The position numbers and the translations under genes were made by a program. From the NCBI GenBank assembly GCA_049651845.1, contig JBASCW010000078.1:1-38356 (forward strand): 38,356 nt of DNA. The letters are read 5' to 3'. Positions 23,142-31,474 of the stretch are shown here, piece by piece. The first letter of the stretch is position 1; each line of letters starts with the position of its first letter. The notes under the pieces were generated by a model. It worked only from the letters and a program-made list of their open reading frames with translations. It did no database searches and had not been told where the DNA came from. The DNA comes from RBG-16-66-20 sp049651845. GTDB taxonomy: Bacteria; Pseudomonadota; Gammaproteobacteria; Burkholderiales; SG8-39.

Positions 23142-23888
23142 CTATCCCGACACGCGCACCAACGCGATGGTGACGTTGTCGCGCGCCTTCTGCTCGAGCG
23201 CGGCGCGCAGCAGCGCCTCCGCGGAGGCCTGCAGGTCCGCGCCGATCAGCGCCGCCATGCGCTCCTCAGGCAGCGCCTCGTACAGCCCGTCGCAGCACAG
23301 CAGGTAGGTGCTGCCGGGCGCGCAGGGCTCGACGTGCAGGTGCGGCTCGATGTCGGTGAACGTGGGGCGGCCGCCGAAGCACTGCAGCAGCATGCTGGAG
23401 CGCGCATTGTCCGCGCCGTGCTTCCAGTTCTGGACGATGGAATCGTCGACGCTGAGCTGCTTGAGGCCGCCGTTCTCGACGCGGTAGGCGCGGCTGTCGC
23501 CGACGTTGAAGATGGTCAGGCTCGCATCGTGGATCGCCAGGCCGACGGCGGTGGAGCCCATGCCCGCGAGCGACGGGTTCTCGGCGACGTGCGCGTAGAG
23601 CTCGGCGTTCACCGCGCGCACCGACTTGGCGATCGATTCGTGGCCGAAGGCCGGCAGGCGGCGCGCGAGGCTGCGGGCGACCAGCAGGCTCGCCTGCTCG
23701 CCGTCGTTGTGGCCGCCCATGCCGTCGGCCACGACGCAGACGAAGGGCAGGTCGAGCGCGTGCTCGATGCGGCGCGCGGACTCCATGGATTCCTGCGACA
23801 GCCAGTAGCCGATGGCGAGGCAGTCCTCGTTGCTGTCGCGCACCGCGCCTCGGTGCGTGATGCCCGCGGCCTCGACCTGCAGCGTCAT
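23142..23888 (-). CDS. PP2C-family serine/threonine phosphatase
   Basis: 248 residues covering the complete PP2C fold. Metal-binding motifs: RGAVRDSNEDCL, VVADGMGGHNDGEQAS, SRAYRVENGGLKQLS-type GDSRAYR, LLCCDGLYE and KARDNVTIALVRV. It is soluble and single-domain. ATG 23888 overlaps the upstream acyl-CoA synthetase stop (ATGA). No kinase partner is encoded nearby, so its target is unknown. Confidence 0.94.
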   Translation of the reverse strand: MTLQVEAAGITHRGAVRDSNEDCLAIGYWLSQESMESARRIEHALDLPFVCVVADGMGGHNDGEQASLLVARSLARRLPAFGHESIAKSVRAVNAELYAHVAENPSLAGMGSTAVGLAIHDASLTIFNVGDSRAYRVENGGLKQLSVDDSIVQNWKHGADNARSSMLLQCFGGRPTFTDIEPHLHVEPCAPGSTYLLCCDGLYEALPEERMAALIGADLQASAEALLRAALEQKARDNVTIALVRVSG

Positions 23889-25450
23889 TGCCGGGTCTCC
23901 CGCCCCCACTCCCGCTCCTGCAGCGCCCGCCACATGAGCTTGCCCGAGGCGGTGCGGGGCAGGGCGTCCACGAACTCGATGCGCCGCGGCGCCTTGTAGG
24001 TTGCCATCTGGGTCTTCGACCAGGCGAGGATCTCCTCGCCGGTCACGCCGGCATGCTCCGGCTTCAGGACTACCACGGCTTTCACGGTCTCCCCCCTGCG
24101 CTCGTCGGGCGACGCAATGATGCAGCATTCCTTGACCGCCGGGTGCTTGTACATCGCCGCCTCGACTTCGGCCGGCCAGACCTTCATGCCCGCGGCGTTG
24201 ATCATGCGCTTGAGCCGGTCCGAAATGAAGAAGTAGCCGTCATCGTCGGTGCGGCCGAGGTCGCCGGTGCGGAAAAACCTCCCCTGCCGGCCCCGGACCT
24301 CGCACCAGGACTCCTCGAACGCCTGCGGGTTCTTCCAGTAGCCGGTCAGCAGCTGCGGGCCGCGAACGACGATCTCGCCTTGCCTGCCACTGGGAAGCTC
24401 TTCCAGGGAGTCCGGATCGACGATCAGGGCTTCGGTGTCGAACGCGGGGATGCCGAGGCACTGCATCTTCGGGTTCTGCGGCGGGTTGATGTGGGTCTGC
24501 GAGATGGTCTCGGTCATGCCGTAGCCCTCGATGTAGCGCACGCTGCAGAGCTCGTACAGCTTCTGCGCGATCGCCTCGGGCATCGCCGCGCCGCCGCCGA
24601 AGATCCACTTCAGCGACGAGATGTCGTGCCTGAGCGCCTCCGGGTGCGAGAGCAGGTCCACCACCATGGTCGGCACGTTGTCCCAATGGGTGCACCGGTA
24701 CCGCTCGACCAGTTCTGCGGCCGCCAGCGGGTCCCACCGGCGCTGGATCACCATCGTGCCGCCGGCGTAGACGGCGGCAAGGAAGCTGTGGACGAGCCCG
24801 GTGACGTGGAAGAAGGGCGCGGTCGCGAGCGCGACCACGTCTTCGGTGATGTGCTTCCACGCCGCCGCGCCCGCAACGTTGTGCAGCACGGTCGCGTGCG
24901 TGTGCATGCAGCCCTTCGGCTGCCCGGTGCTGCCCGAGGTGTAGGGCATGAGGCAAAGTTCATCTGGGTTTGCCTGGCTTGCCTTTACCCGAAACTTTTC
25001 TTCCGGCACCCCGGAAGGAAGAACCACATGATCCAAAGGCAAACCCGAAAATCTCGAGAGCAAGTCTTCCTCGGTGAGCGCAACTCTCGCATCGCTGTCC
25101 TCGATGTAGTGGCGCAGCTCCCCGGCGAGGTTCATCGGGCTCACCGGCACCACCACCGCGTCGGCGAGCAGGATCGCGAAAAAGGCGATCACGAAGTCGT
25201 GGCCGTTCTGCATGCACAGCAGCACCCGGTCGCCGCGCCGCACGCCGCAGGCCGCCTGCAGGCGGCCGGCCAGGTTCTCGACCTTGTCCTGAAGTTGTTC
25301 GTACGAAAGACTTTTTCCGTCAAAGATCGCGGCGGGCTTGTCCGCAAACCTCCTGGCCGCTCGCAAGAACATCTCCTGCAGCGTGATGCGCGGCGCACGC
25401 AGCGAGCGCGGCATGTCGGGCGGCCAGTGGCGGAAATAGGCAGGTTCCAT
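23885..25450 (-). CDS. AMP-dependent acyl-CoA synthetase (long/medium-chain fatty acid type)
   Basis: 521 residues from ATG 25450 (MEPAYFRHWPPDMP). ANL motifs: YTSGSTGQPKGCMHTH (P-loop), GYGMTETISQTHINPP, RFFRTGDLGRTDDDGYFF, DRLKRMINAAGMKVWPAEVE and the catalytic lysine in TASGKLMWRAL. Activates a carboxylic acid. An upstream in-frame extension to 25558 would overlap the divergent cyclase gene and is not needed. The start codons of the two divergent genes are only 22 bp apart. Lower-GC stretches occur around 24955-25080 and 25290-25370. Confidence 0.93.
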   Translation of the reverse strand: MEPAYFRHWPPDMPRSLRAPRITLQEMFLRAARRFADKPAAIFDGKSLSYEQLQDKVENLAGRLQAACGVRRGDRVLLCMQNGHDFVIAFFAILLADAVVVPVSPMNLAGELRHYIEDSDARVALTEEDLLSRFSGLPLDHVVLPSGVPEEKFRVKASQANPDELCLMPYTSGSTGQPKGCMHTHATVLHNVAGAAAWKHITEDVVALATAPFFHVTGLVHSFLAAVYAGGTMVIQRRWDPLAAAELVERYRCTHWDNVPTMVVDLLSHPEALRHDISSLKWIFGGGAAMPEAIAQKLYELCSVRYIEGYGMTETISQTHINPPQNPKMQCLGIPAFDTEALIVDPDSLEELPSGRQGEIVVRGPQLLTGYWKNPQAFEESWCEVRGRQGRFFRTGDLGRTDDDGYFFISDRLKRMINAAGMKVWPAEVEAAMYKHPAVKECCIIASPDERRGETVKAVVVLKPEHAGVTGEEILAWSKTQMATYKAPRRIEFVDALPRTASGKLMWRALQEREWGRETRQ

Positions 25451-25458
25451 CGGCGCGA

Positions 25459-25466
25459 AGTATAGT
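25459..25466. promoter_or_regulatory. Shared TATA box between divergent synthetase and cyclase genes
   Basis: In the 22-bp gap (25451-25472) the plus strand reads TATAGT at 25461-25466, exactly six bases before cyclase ATG 25473. The minus strand reads TATACT (25464 to 25459), eight bases before synthetase ATG 25450. Neither gene has a Shine-Dalgarno sequence. Both could be transcribed as leaderless mRNAs from overlapping back-to-back -10 elements. No convincing -35 was found. Confidence 0.45.
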
Positions 25467-25472
25467 AGGCCG

Positions 25473-26768
25473 ATGACCGCACCGGCCGCGCCGGCCGCCT
25501 CGTTCGACGAGCATTTCGCGCGCGAGATCGTCGCCAGCGAGCGCGTGCGCGTCGGCATCCTCGCGGGCCTGGTTGCGGCGCTGATGCTAGCGCTTGGCTC
25601 GCTGTACCTGCAGTTCCACGAGTCCTATTCGATGTATTTCAGCGGACCGCGCGGCATGCGCAGGACGGGCGTGATCCTCGGCGTGCTGCTTGCCTACGAG
25701 CTCGCGATCTACCACGTGATCGGCCGCCGGCTGCGGCAGGGCAAGACGCTGCCCCAGCCGCTGCGCTACCTGAACGCGTTCGTCGAGACCAGCGTGCCGA
25801 GCCTGGTGATCCTGGCCGCGGCGCGCGAGACCAACCCCATGTACGTGCTGCAGAGCGGCGCGGCGCTCCTGTACGGCGTGTTCATCGTGCTCTCGACGCT
25901 GCGCCTGGACTATCGCCTCTGCGTGTTCACGGGCCTCGTCGCCGCGGCCGAGTACGTCGCGCTGTGCGTGCACTACGCGGCGCTCGTGCCGATGCCGGGC
26001 GCGCCCTTCGACACGCCGCCGTTCTACCTCGCCAAGGGGGCGATCCTGCTGGTGTCCGGGCTCGCCGCCGGGTTCGTCGCGCACCAGCTCAAGCGCCGCG
26101 TCGGCAACGCCTGGCGCGTGCTGCAGGAACGCCAGTGCATGCGCGAGGCCTTCGGCCAGCAGGTGTCCCCGGCGATCGTCGACGAACTGCTGCGTCAGGG
26201 CGGCGCGATCGAGAGCCGGCGCACCACGGTGTGCGTGCTGTTCATGGACATCCGCAACTTCACGCCGCTGGTCGAGCACAAGCCGCCCGAGGAGATCGTC
26301 GCGCTGCAGAACGCGGTGTTCGGCGCGGCGGTGGAGGCGATCAACACGCACCACGGCGTCATCAACCAGTTCCTCGGCGACGGCCTGATGGCCACCTTCG
26401 GCGCACCGATCCAGACCGGACGCGACTGCGCCAACGGCGTCGCCGCCGCGCATGCCATCGTCGCGGCGGTGCAGGGCCTCGTCGAGGCCGGCCGCATCCC
26501 GCCGTTGCGCATCGGCGTGGGCCTGCACGCGGGCGAGGCGATCTCGGGCAACATCGGCTCGGCGCAGCGCCAGCAGTACTCGATCACGGGCAACGTGGTG
26601 ATCCTCGCCTCGCGCATCGAGCAGCTCAACAAGGAGTTCGGCTCGCAGATCCTCGCTTCGCGCGAGGTGCTCGAGCACGCGGGCGGCGTGCCGCCCGGCG
26701 CCGAGCCGCTCGGCCCGGTGCGCGTGAAAGGCCGCGAGCAACCGATAGAATTGTTCCGTCTCGCCTGA
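25473..26768 (+). CDS. Membrane class III adenylate/guanylate cyclase
   Basis: 431 residues: about six membrane helices (residues about 28-215), a short linker helix, then a class III cyclase domain (about 250-400). Metal aspartates are D259 (LFMDIRNF) and D303 (NQFLGDGLM), and the transition-state arginine is R381 (ASR). The usual purine-binding Lys of KFxGDG is Q299, and the usual Asn of VNxASR is I377 (NVVILASR). The substrate pocket therefore departs from the standard bacterial adenylate cyclase pattern. It may use a different nucleotide or be slow. The N-terminal membrane part is probably a sensor. Confidence 0.9.
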   Translation: MTAPAAPAASFDEHFAREIVASERVRVGILAGLVAALMLALGSLYLQFHESYSMYFSGPRGMRRTGVILGVLLAYELAIYHVIGRRLRQGKTLPQPLRYLNAFVETSVPSLVILAAARETNPMYVLQSGAALLYGVFIVLSTLRLDYRLCVFTGLVAAAEYVALCVHYAALVPMPGAPFDTPPFYLAKGAILLVSGLAAGFVAHQLKRRVGNAWRVLQERQCMREAFGQQVSPAIVDELLRQGGAIESRRTTVCVLFMDIRNFTPLVEHKPPEEIVALQNAVFGAAVEAINTHHGVINQFLGDGLMATFGAPIQTGRDCANGVAAAHAIVAAVQGLVEAGRIPPLRIGVGLHAGEAISGNIGSAQRQQYSITGNVVILASRIEQLNKEFGSQILASREVLEHAGGVPPGAEPLGPVRVKGREQPIELFRLA

Positions 26769-26780
26769 GGAGGCTGCAGC

Positions 26781-27125
26781 ATGATCGCCGTGATCTTCGA
26801 ATTCACCCCCGCGCAGGGGCGCTTCCCGGACTACATGGCGCTGGTGGCCGAGCTCAAGCCCGAGCTCGACAAGGCCGAGGGCTTCCTCTCGCTGGAGAGG
26901 TTCGAGAGCATCACCACGCCGGGCAAGTACGTGTCGCTGCAGTTCTGGAAGGACGAGGAGAGCGTGCGCAAGTGGCGCACCCTGCAGAAGCACCGCGAAG
27001 CGCAGAAGCAGGGCCGCGCGGGCATCTTCGCCTCCTACCGGCTGCGCATCGCCGGCGTGATCCGCGACTACACGATGGACAGGCGCGCGCAGGCGCCTGC
27101 CGACAGCGTGCAGGCGCATGGCTGA
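26781..27125 (+). CDS. Antibiotic biosynthesis monooxygenase (ABM) domain protein
   Basis: 114 residues with a ferredoxin-like ABM fold: IAVIFEFTPAQGRFPDYMAL, EGFLSLERFES, KYVSLQFWKDEESVRKWR. Such small dimeric proteins include quinol-forming oxygenases and haem-degrading enzymes, but many act on unknown substrates. A GGAGG ribosome site at 26769-26773 decides the start. It overlaps the next gene by 8 bp. Confidence 0.87.
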   Translation: MIAVIFEFTPAQGRFPDYMALVAELKPELDKAEGFLSLERFESITTPGKYVSLQFWKDEESVRKWRTLQKHREAQKQGRAGIFASYRLRIAGVIRDYTMDRRAQAPADSVQAHG

Positions 27126-27561
27126 CTGCGCGCACGGCTTCCTGCTCAAGGAAGGCCTCTGGCGCACCGAGGGCGAGTTCCTCGACGGCACCGGCAAGGC
27201 GACGGCAGTGCAGGGCGAGGCGCAGATCCGGCATGACCCGGATCGGTGGGTCTACGAAGGCACGCTGCGCGCCGCGACCAATCCGCCCACCGAGCACCGC
27301 ACCGTCTACGAAATCCAGCCGCTCGCGCCCGGCAACTTCGCCACGCCCTGGACCTCGAAGAGCGCCGCCTTCGGCACGCTCAACGGACGCTTCATCTTCG
27401 TGGGCGACGTGATCCTCTCGGCCTACGAATCCGCCACCGGCCGCTACCGCGGCCAGGACACCATCATCCGCCGCGACGACAGGCGCTACAGCGCGCGCGG
27501 GGTGATGCTCGACGGTGGCAAGATCCTCTCTGCCTGGCGCATCGAGCTCATGCTCGGCTAG
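27118..27561 (+). CDS. Hypothetical protein, probable beta-rich single domain
   Basis: 147 residues, no signal peptide and no membrane segment. Alternating charged and hydrophobic strands (LWRTEGEFLDGTG, WVYEGTLRAATN, EHRTVYEIQPL, FIFVGDVILSAYES, YRGQDTIIRRDD, YSARGVMLDGGKILSAWRIEL) suggest a lipocalin-like beta-barrel; this is inference from pattern only. The 8-bp overlap with the ABM gene suggests a joint task. I do not recognise the family. Confidence 0.75.
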   Translation: MADCAHGFLLKEGLWRTEGEFLDGTGKATAVQGEAQIRHDPDRWVYEGTLRAATNPPTEHRTVYEIQPLAPGNFATPWTSKSAAFGTLNGRFIFVGDVILSAYESATGRYRGQDTIIRRDDRRYSARGVMLDGGKILSAWRIELMLG

Positions 27562-27604
27562 CAAGCCGGCGCCTGCGCTTCTCTTCAATCCAGCGAGGTC
27601 GAAC

Positions 27605-28030
27605 GTGGATATCCGGAAATTCATGGAAGGCTACAAGGTGGCGTGGGAACGGCGCGATCCGTCGATGTTTGCGGCGCTGTTTCATCCGGACGGCCGGTAC
27701 CACAACACGCCGTTCCAGGTTCAAAGCGGAACAGAGCAACTTGCCGAGTACTGGAAGCGGGTTCAACTGCAAGAGGATGTTCGGGTGACGTGTGAGGTGC
27801 TGGCGGCCGAAGCAGAATCAGGCATCGCACACTGGCATGTCACGTACCAGGTCGCGTCGGAGGAGCTGTTCCAGATCTGGGCACGCTCCACTGGAACGGG
27901 TCTTCCCGCCCGCAAGCCGGGCGATCCGTTGCCGCGGATGGTTCTGGATGGCGTCATTCAGGCGAGGTTTGCCCGGGGCCTGTGCGCAGAGGCGCGAATC
28001 TGGTGGCACAGCATGCCCCAGCCGGCATGA
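27605..28030 (+). CDS. SnoaL/NTF2-like protein
   Basis: 141 residues from GTG 27605, chosen because GAGGT lies about seven bases upstream and because MEGYKVAWERRDPSMFAALFHPDGRYHNTPF is the typical start of an NTF2-like alpha+beta barrel. The rest (AEYWKRVQ, IAHWHVTYQVA, GVIQARF, EARIWWHS) fits the fold. These proteins may be isomerases, dehydratases or binding proteins. A longer upstream frame is open but crosses the 3' end of the preceding gene. Confidence 0.8.
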   Translation: MDIRKFMEGYKVAWERRDPSMFAALFHPDGRYHNTPFQVQSGTEQLAEYWKRVQLQEDVRVTCEVLAAEAESGIAHWHVTYQVASEELFQIWARSTGTGLPARKPGDPLPRMVLDGVIQARFARGLCAEARIWWHSMPQPA

Positions 28031-28087
28031 GCACATGAACCGAACCGCCGTGCCGCTCTTCCGGCTGGTTGCGCGCCGCCTCTTTTA

Positions 28088-28639
28088 ATGCGCGCCCGCA
28101 GCAAGATCCTGGTCGCATTCGTCGCGCTCGCCGCGCTCGTGCTCGGCTGGGGCTATTGGCATGCGCTGAACCACGCCTATCTGCACATTCGCGTGGACGA
28201 CTACGCGCTGAAGTCGGAACGCCTCTTGTACGACTCGCCCCACGACGTGACCCTCGTGCTGCGCGATGGCGCGAACGCGCAGCTCGCCGTCGCGCGATCG
28301 GTGGAGCCCGCGGGGTATATCCTCGCGGTCCATCCGAGCGCCGAGATCGGCAACTGCGAGCACCGTGGGAGTGCCGCGGCACCGGGCGACCATGCCGCGT
28401 GCTACGAGCGGTACTCCGCGTGGTCCGCGGACTGGGCGCCGCGCGTTCGCAGCGCGGAGGTGCGTGTGGGTTCCTGCGAGTTGCGCGACCTGCCCGTCAC
28501 CGTCCGCAGCACGAACGAAGAATGGCTGGTCTGGTGGGTTCCCCTCGTGCACGTAGGCGGGCTGCCGCGGCGGTACTTCGAGTTCTCCGTCGCCGTCGAC
28601 AGCCGGTCCTGCAAGGCTGTCGCCGCGAAGCGGCCCTAG
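28088..28639 (+). CDS. Hypothetical exported or membrane-anchored protein
   Basis: 183 residues. An N-terminal hydrophobic helix (KILVAFVALAALVLGWGYW) acts as a signal anchor. The remaining part would face the periplasm and contains cysteines at GNCEHRG, AACYERY, GSCELRD and SRSCKAV that could pair. No family recognised. Its stop shares the CTAG tetranucleotide with the convergent histidine kinase gene. Confidence 0.72.
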   Translation: MRARSKILVAFVALAALVLGWGYWHALNHAYLHIRVDDYALKSERLLYDSPHDVTLVLRDGANAQLAVARSVEPAGYILAVHPSAEIGNCEHRGSAAAPGDHAACYERYSAWSADWAPRVRSAEVRVGSCELRDLPVTVRSTNEEWLVWWVPLVHVGGLPRRYFEFSVAVDSRSCKAVAAKRP

Positions 28640-30081
28640 CAGAGCGGCAACTCGAACCAGAACCGCGCGCCCGGCCCTTCCGGGGGCTCGAAGCCCACGC
28701 GGCCCTTCATCTGCTCGGCGAGCGCCTTGCAGATCGCCAGGCCAAGTCCGGTGCCGGGTCGCTGCTTGCCGTCGGCCGCCTGGCCCTGCGCGAACTGCCG
28801 GAAGAGCTGGGCCTGGAATTCCGCCGGCACGCCGGGGCCGCGGTCGCGCACGCTCACGCGCGCGCAGTCGTCGCCGCGCTCGATCTCGATGTCCACCGCG
28901 TCGCCCTTGGCCGAGTGCTTGAGCGCGTTCGCGACGAGATTGGTCACGAGCTGGACCACGCGGTCCGGGTCGGCGGCGATCAGGATCGGCGCCGCGGGCT
29001 CGGCGAGGCGCAGCTGGACGCCGCCTTCGCGCGCGAGGCTCTCGCTCGCCGCCACCGCCTCGCGCACCGGCTCGGCGACGTCGATCCTTTCCTTGCCGCC
29101 GGGCAGACGGTGGCCGGCGCGCAGCCGCTGGTAGTCGAGGATGTCGTTCACCAGGCGCACCAGGCGCTCGCAGCTCGCGCGCGCGGCGGCGACCGTGCGC
29201 GCGGGCGCGCCGTCCTGCGCCTGCGCGCCGATCTGCTCGAGCGCGGCGCGGATCGCCTGCAGCGGCGTGCGCAGCTCGTGCGTCACGCTGCGCATGAAGT
29301 CCTCCTTCATGTGCGCGAGGCGCTGGCGCTCGGTCACGTCCTCGCCCATCATGTAGCAGCCCGTGTAGTCGCGGCCGCGCTCCATTTTCGGCACGACCTG
29401 GATGTGAAGCTGCACCTCGGGCAGGCCGGGACGCGCCACCACGCGCTCGTAGCTCACGGCCTGGCCGGCGCGGATGCGCGCGCGGTGCTCGTCGAAGCGC
29501 TCCCAGGCGGCCGGGCCCACGGCCTGCGCGAGCGCCTGGCCGATCAGCAGCTCGGCGCTCTTGCCGAGGAATTCGGCGTAGCGCCGGTTGCAGAAGCGGA
29601 TGCGGTCCTGCGCGTCGAGCTCGACGATCAGCGCCGGCACGCTGTCGGAGACCAGGCGCAGCTGCAGCTCGCGCGCGGCGAGCATTTCCTCGGCGCGGCG
29701 GCGCGCGGTGATGTCGGCGTTGGTGCCGGTGACCACCAGCGGCCGGCCGGCGGCGTCCTTTTTCGTGACCTTGCCGCGGCTCTGGATCCAGCGCCATTCG
29801 CCGTCGGCTGCGCGCACCCGGTGCTCGACGTCGTAGGCGGGCGTGCGGCCGCGCCGCACCGCGTCGAGCACGGTCACCAGCCTGGCCAGGTCGTCCGGGT
29901 GCACGAGCGCGGCGAGCTCGCGGCGCGGCACGGTGGTCTCGCGAGCCTGCTCGCCCAGCATCTCCAACCAGGATTCACTCAGCTTGACGGTGTCGGCCTG
30001 CAGGTCCCAGACCCAGGCGGCGAGGTCCGAGCCCGCGAGCGCGGCGCGCAGCCAGCTATCGGCGCTCGAGCCCTGAGACAT
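28636..30081 (-). CDS. Soluble PAS-PAS sensor histidine kinase
   Basis: 481 residues from ATG 30081. Two PAS domains (about 15-128 and 138-255; the first with the PAC-like end VVTGTNADITARRRAEE), then a HisKA domain with the phospho-accepting H268 (VTHELRTPLQAI). An HATPase domain follows: VTNLVANALKHS (N box), DRGPGVP (G1) and GTGLGLAI (G2). No membrane helix, so it senses a cytoplasmic signal. It overlaps the amidase 3' end by 26 bp and is the last gene of that unit. No response regulator lies in the window. Confidence 0.92.
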   Translation of the reverse strand: MSQGSSADSWLRAALAGSDLAAWVWDLQADTVKLSESWLEMLGEQARETTVPRRELAALVHPDDLARLVTVLDAVRRGRTPAYDVEHRVRAADGEWRWIQSRGKVTKKDAAGRPLVVTGTNADITARRRAEEMLAARELQLRLVSDSVPALIVELDAQDRIRFCNRRYAEFLGKSAELLIGQALAQAVGPAAWERFDEHRARIRAGQAVSYERVVARPGLPEVQLHIQVVPKMERGRDYTGCYMMGEDVTERQRLAHMKEDFMRSVTHELRTPLQAIRAALEQIGAQAQDGAPARTVAAARASCERLVRLVNDILDYQRLRAGHRLPGGKERIDVAEPVREAVAASESLAREGGVQLRLAEPAAPILIAADPDRVVQLVTNLVANALKHSAKGDAVDIEIERGDDCARVSVRDRGPGVPAEFQAQLFRQFAQGQAADGKQRPGTGLGLAICKALAEQMKGRVGFEPPEGPGARFWFELPLC

Positions 30082-31474
30082 CGGCCAGCTGTATCGGGTG
30101 CACCGATTCGAACGCGCGTGCGGCACGCAGCACGAGCGCATCCGCGTAGCGCGGGCCGACGATGTGCAGGCCGACCGGCAATCCCTTTTTCGTCAGGCCG
30201 CAGGGGATCGTCGCCGCGGGCTGCTGCGTGAGGTTGAACGGATAGCTGAAGGGCGACCAGTCGGTCCAGCGCTTCTCCTTGAGGAGGTTCGCCACTTCGA
30301 CGCCGGCCTTGAACGCGGCGAGCGGCAGCGTCGGCGTGACGAGCAGGTCCCACTTCTCGTGGAAGGCGTTCATCTGCACGCCGAGCGCGCCGCGCTGCTG
30401 CACGGCCGCGAGGTACTGCGCGGTGGTGACCTTTTCGCCGAGCTTCGCGGTGTCGAGCAGGCCCTTGTCCATGAGCGCGCGCTTGCGCGGGTTGGTGTTG
30501 CGCACGATCGCCGCCGCGCCCGGAAACCAGTGCGCGGCGAACAGCGGGCCGCAGTTCTCGAAGCCGGGGTCCCTCGCCTCCACGACCGCGCCCAGCTGTA
30601 CGAAGGTTTTTACCGCATTCGCCACGATCTTCCTTATCTCCGGGTCCACCTGCGCGTAGCCGAGGTCCTCGGAATAGGCGATGCGCAGGCCGCGCACGCC
30701 GTCCTCCACGCCGATGAGGTAATCGCGGCCATCCCAGGGCAGGGCATGCCAGTCGCGGCCGTCGGGCAGGGACAGGACGTTCAGCATGAGCGCCGCGTCT
30801 TCCACTCGTCGCGTCATGGGCCCGACGTGCGCCACCGTGCCCATGGGTGAGAGCGGCCAGGCCGGCACGCGCCCGAACGAGGGCTTGAGGCCGAACAGGC
30901 CCGTGAAGCTGCACGGGATGCGGATCGAGCCGCCGCCGTCGGTGCCCACGGTGAGCGGACCCATGCCGGCGGCGACCGCCGCCGCACCGCCGCCCGAGGA
31001 GCCGCCCGGCGTGAGCTTCGGATTCCAGGGATTGCGCGTGATGCCGGTGAGCGGGCTGTCGGTGACGCCCTTCCAGCCGAACTCGGGCGTGGTGGTCTTG
31101 CCGATGAGCACCGCGCCGTGCTCGCGCAGCCGCGCGACCGAGGGCGCGTCGTCGTTCCACGGCCCCTTCGGGTCGATCGTCTTGGAGCCGCGTAGCGTGG
31201 GCCAGCCCCTGGTGAGTAGCAGGTCCTTGATCGACACTGGCACGCCGTCCAGCTGTCCGGCCGGCGAGCCCTTGCGCCAGCGCTGTTCCGACTGCCTTGC
31301 CGTTTCCAGCGCTTGTTTCCTGTCGACGACGCAAAAGGCATTGAGTATCGGGTTGAGTCTCTCGATCCGTTCGAGGACCGCCCGGGTCACTTCGACCGGG
31401 GAAAGCTTCTTCCTGCGGTACAGCGCGAGCAGCTCGGTGGCGGAGAGGTCGCAAAGATCGTGGTGGTTCTTCAT
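30056..31474 (-). CDS. Amidase signature-family amidohydrolase
   Basis: 472 residues from ATG 31474. The Ser-cisSer-Lys triad is K83 (SIKDLL), S160 (PGGSSGGGA) and nucleophile S183 (TDGGGSIRIP). It hydrolyses a carboxamide to acid and ammonia. The gene sits next to a divergent nitrile hydratase-type operon, which would supply amides from nitriles; this pairing is common in nitrile degradation. It overlaps the VOC gene by ATGA. An upstream in-frame extension is antiphase to that gene and rejected. Confidence 0.94.
   Translation of the reverse strand: MKNHHDLCDLSATELLALYRRKKLSPVEVTRAVLERIERLNPILNAFCVVDRKQALETARQSEQRWRKGSPAGQLDGVPVSIKDLLLTRGWPTLRGSKTIDPKGPWNDDAPSVARLREHGAVLIGKTTTPEFGWKGVTDSPLTGITRNPWNPKLTPGGSSGGGAAAVAAGMGPLTVGTDGGGSIRIPCSFTGLFGLKPSFGRVPAWPLSPMGTVAHVGPMTRRVEDAALMLNVLSLPDGRDWHALPWDGRDYLIGVEDGVRGLRIAYSEDLGYAQVDPEIRKIVANAVKTFVQLGAVVEARDPGFENCGPLFAAHWFPGAAAIVRNTNPRKRALMDKGLLDTAKLGEKVTTAQYLAAVQQRGALGVQMNAFHEKWDLLVTPTLPLAAFKAGVEVANLLKEKRWTDWSPFSYPFNLTQQPAATIPCGLTKKGLPVGLHIVGPRYADALVLRAARAFESVHPIQLADVSGLERR

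Noticed and set aside
25565..27220. Long minus-strand frame opposite the cyclase
   Set aside because: His/Arg/Asp-rich shadow with no recognisable domain; the cyclase reading is complete.
28069..30231. 720-residue plus-strand frame opposite the histidine kinase
   Set aside because: Antisense shadow with Arg/Ala/His-rich low-complexity sequence; the minus-strand kinase has complete motifs.
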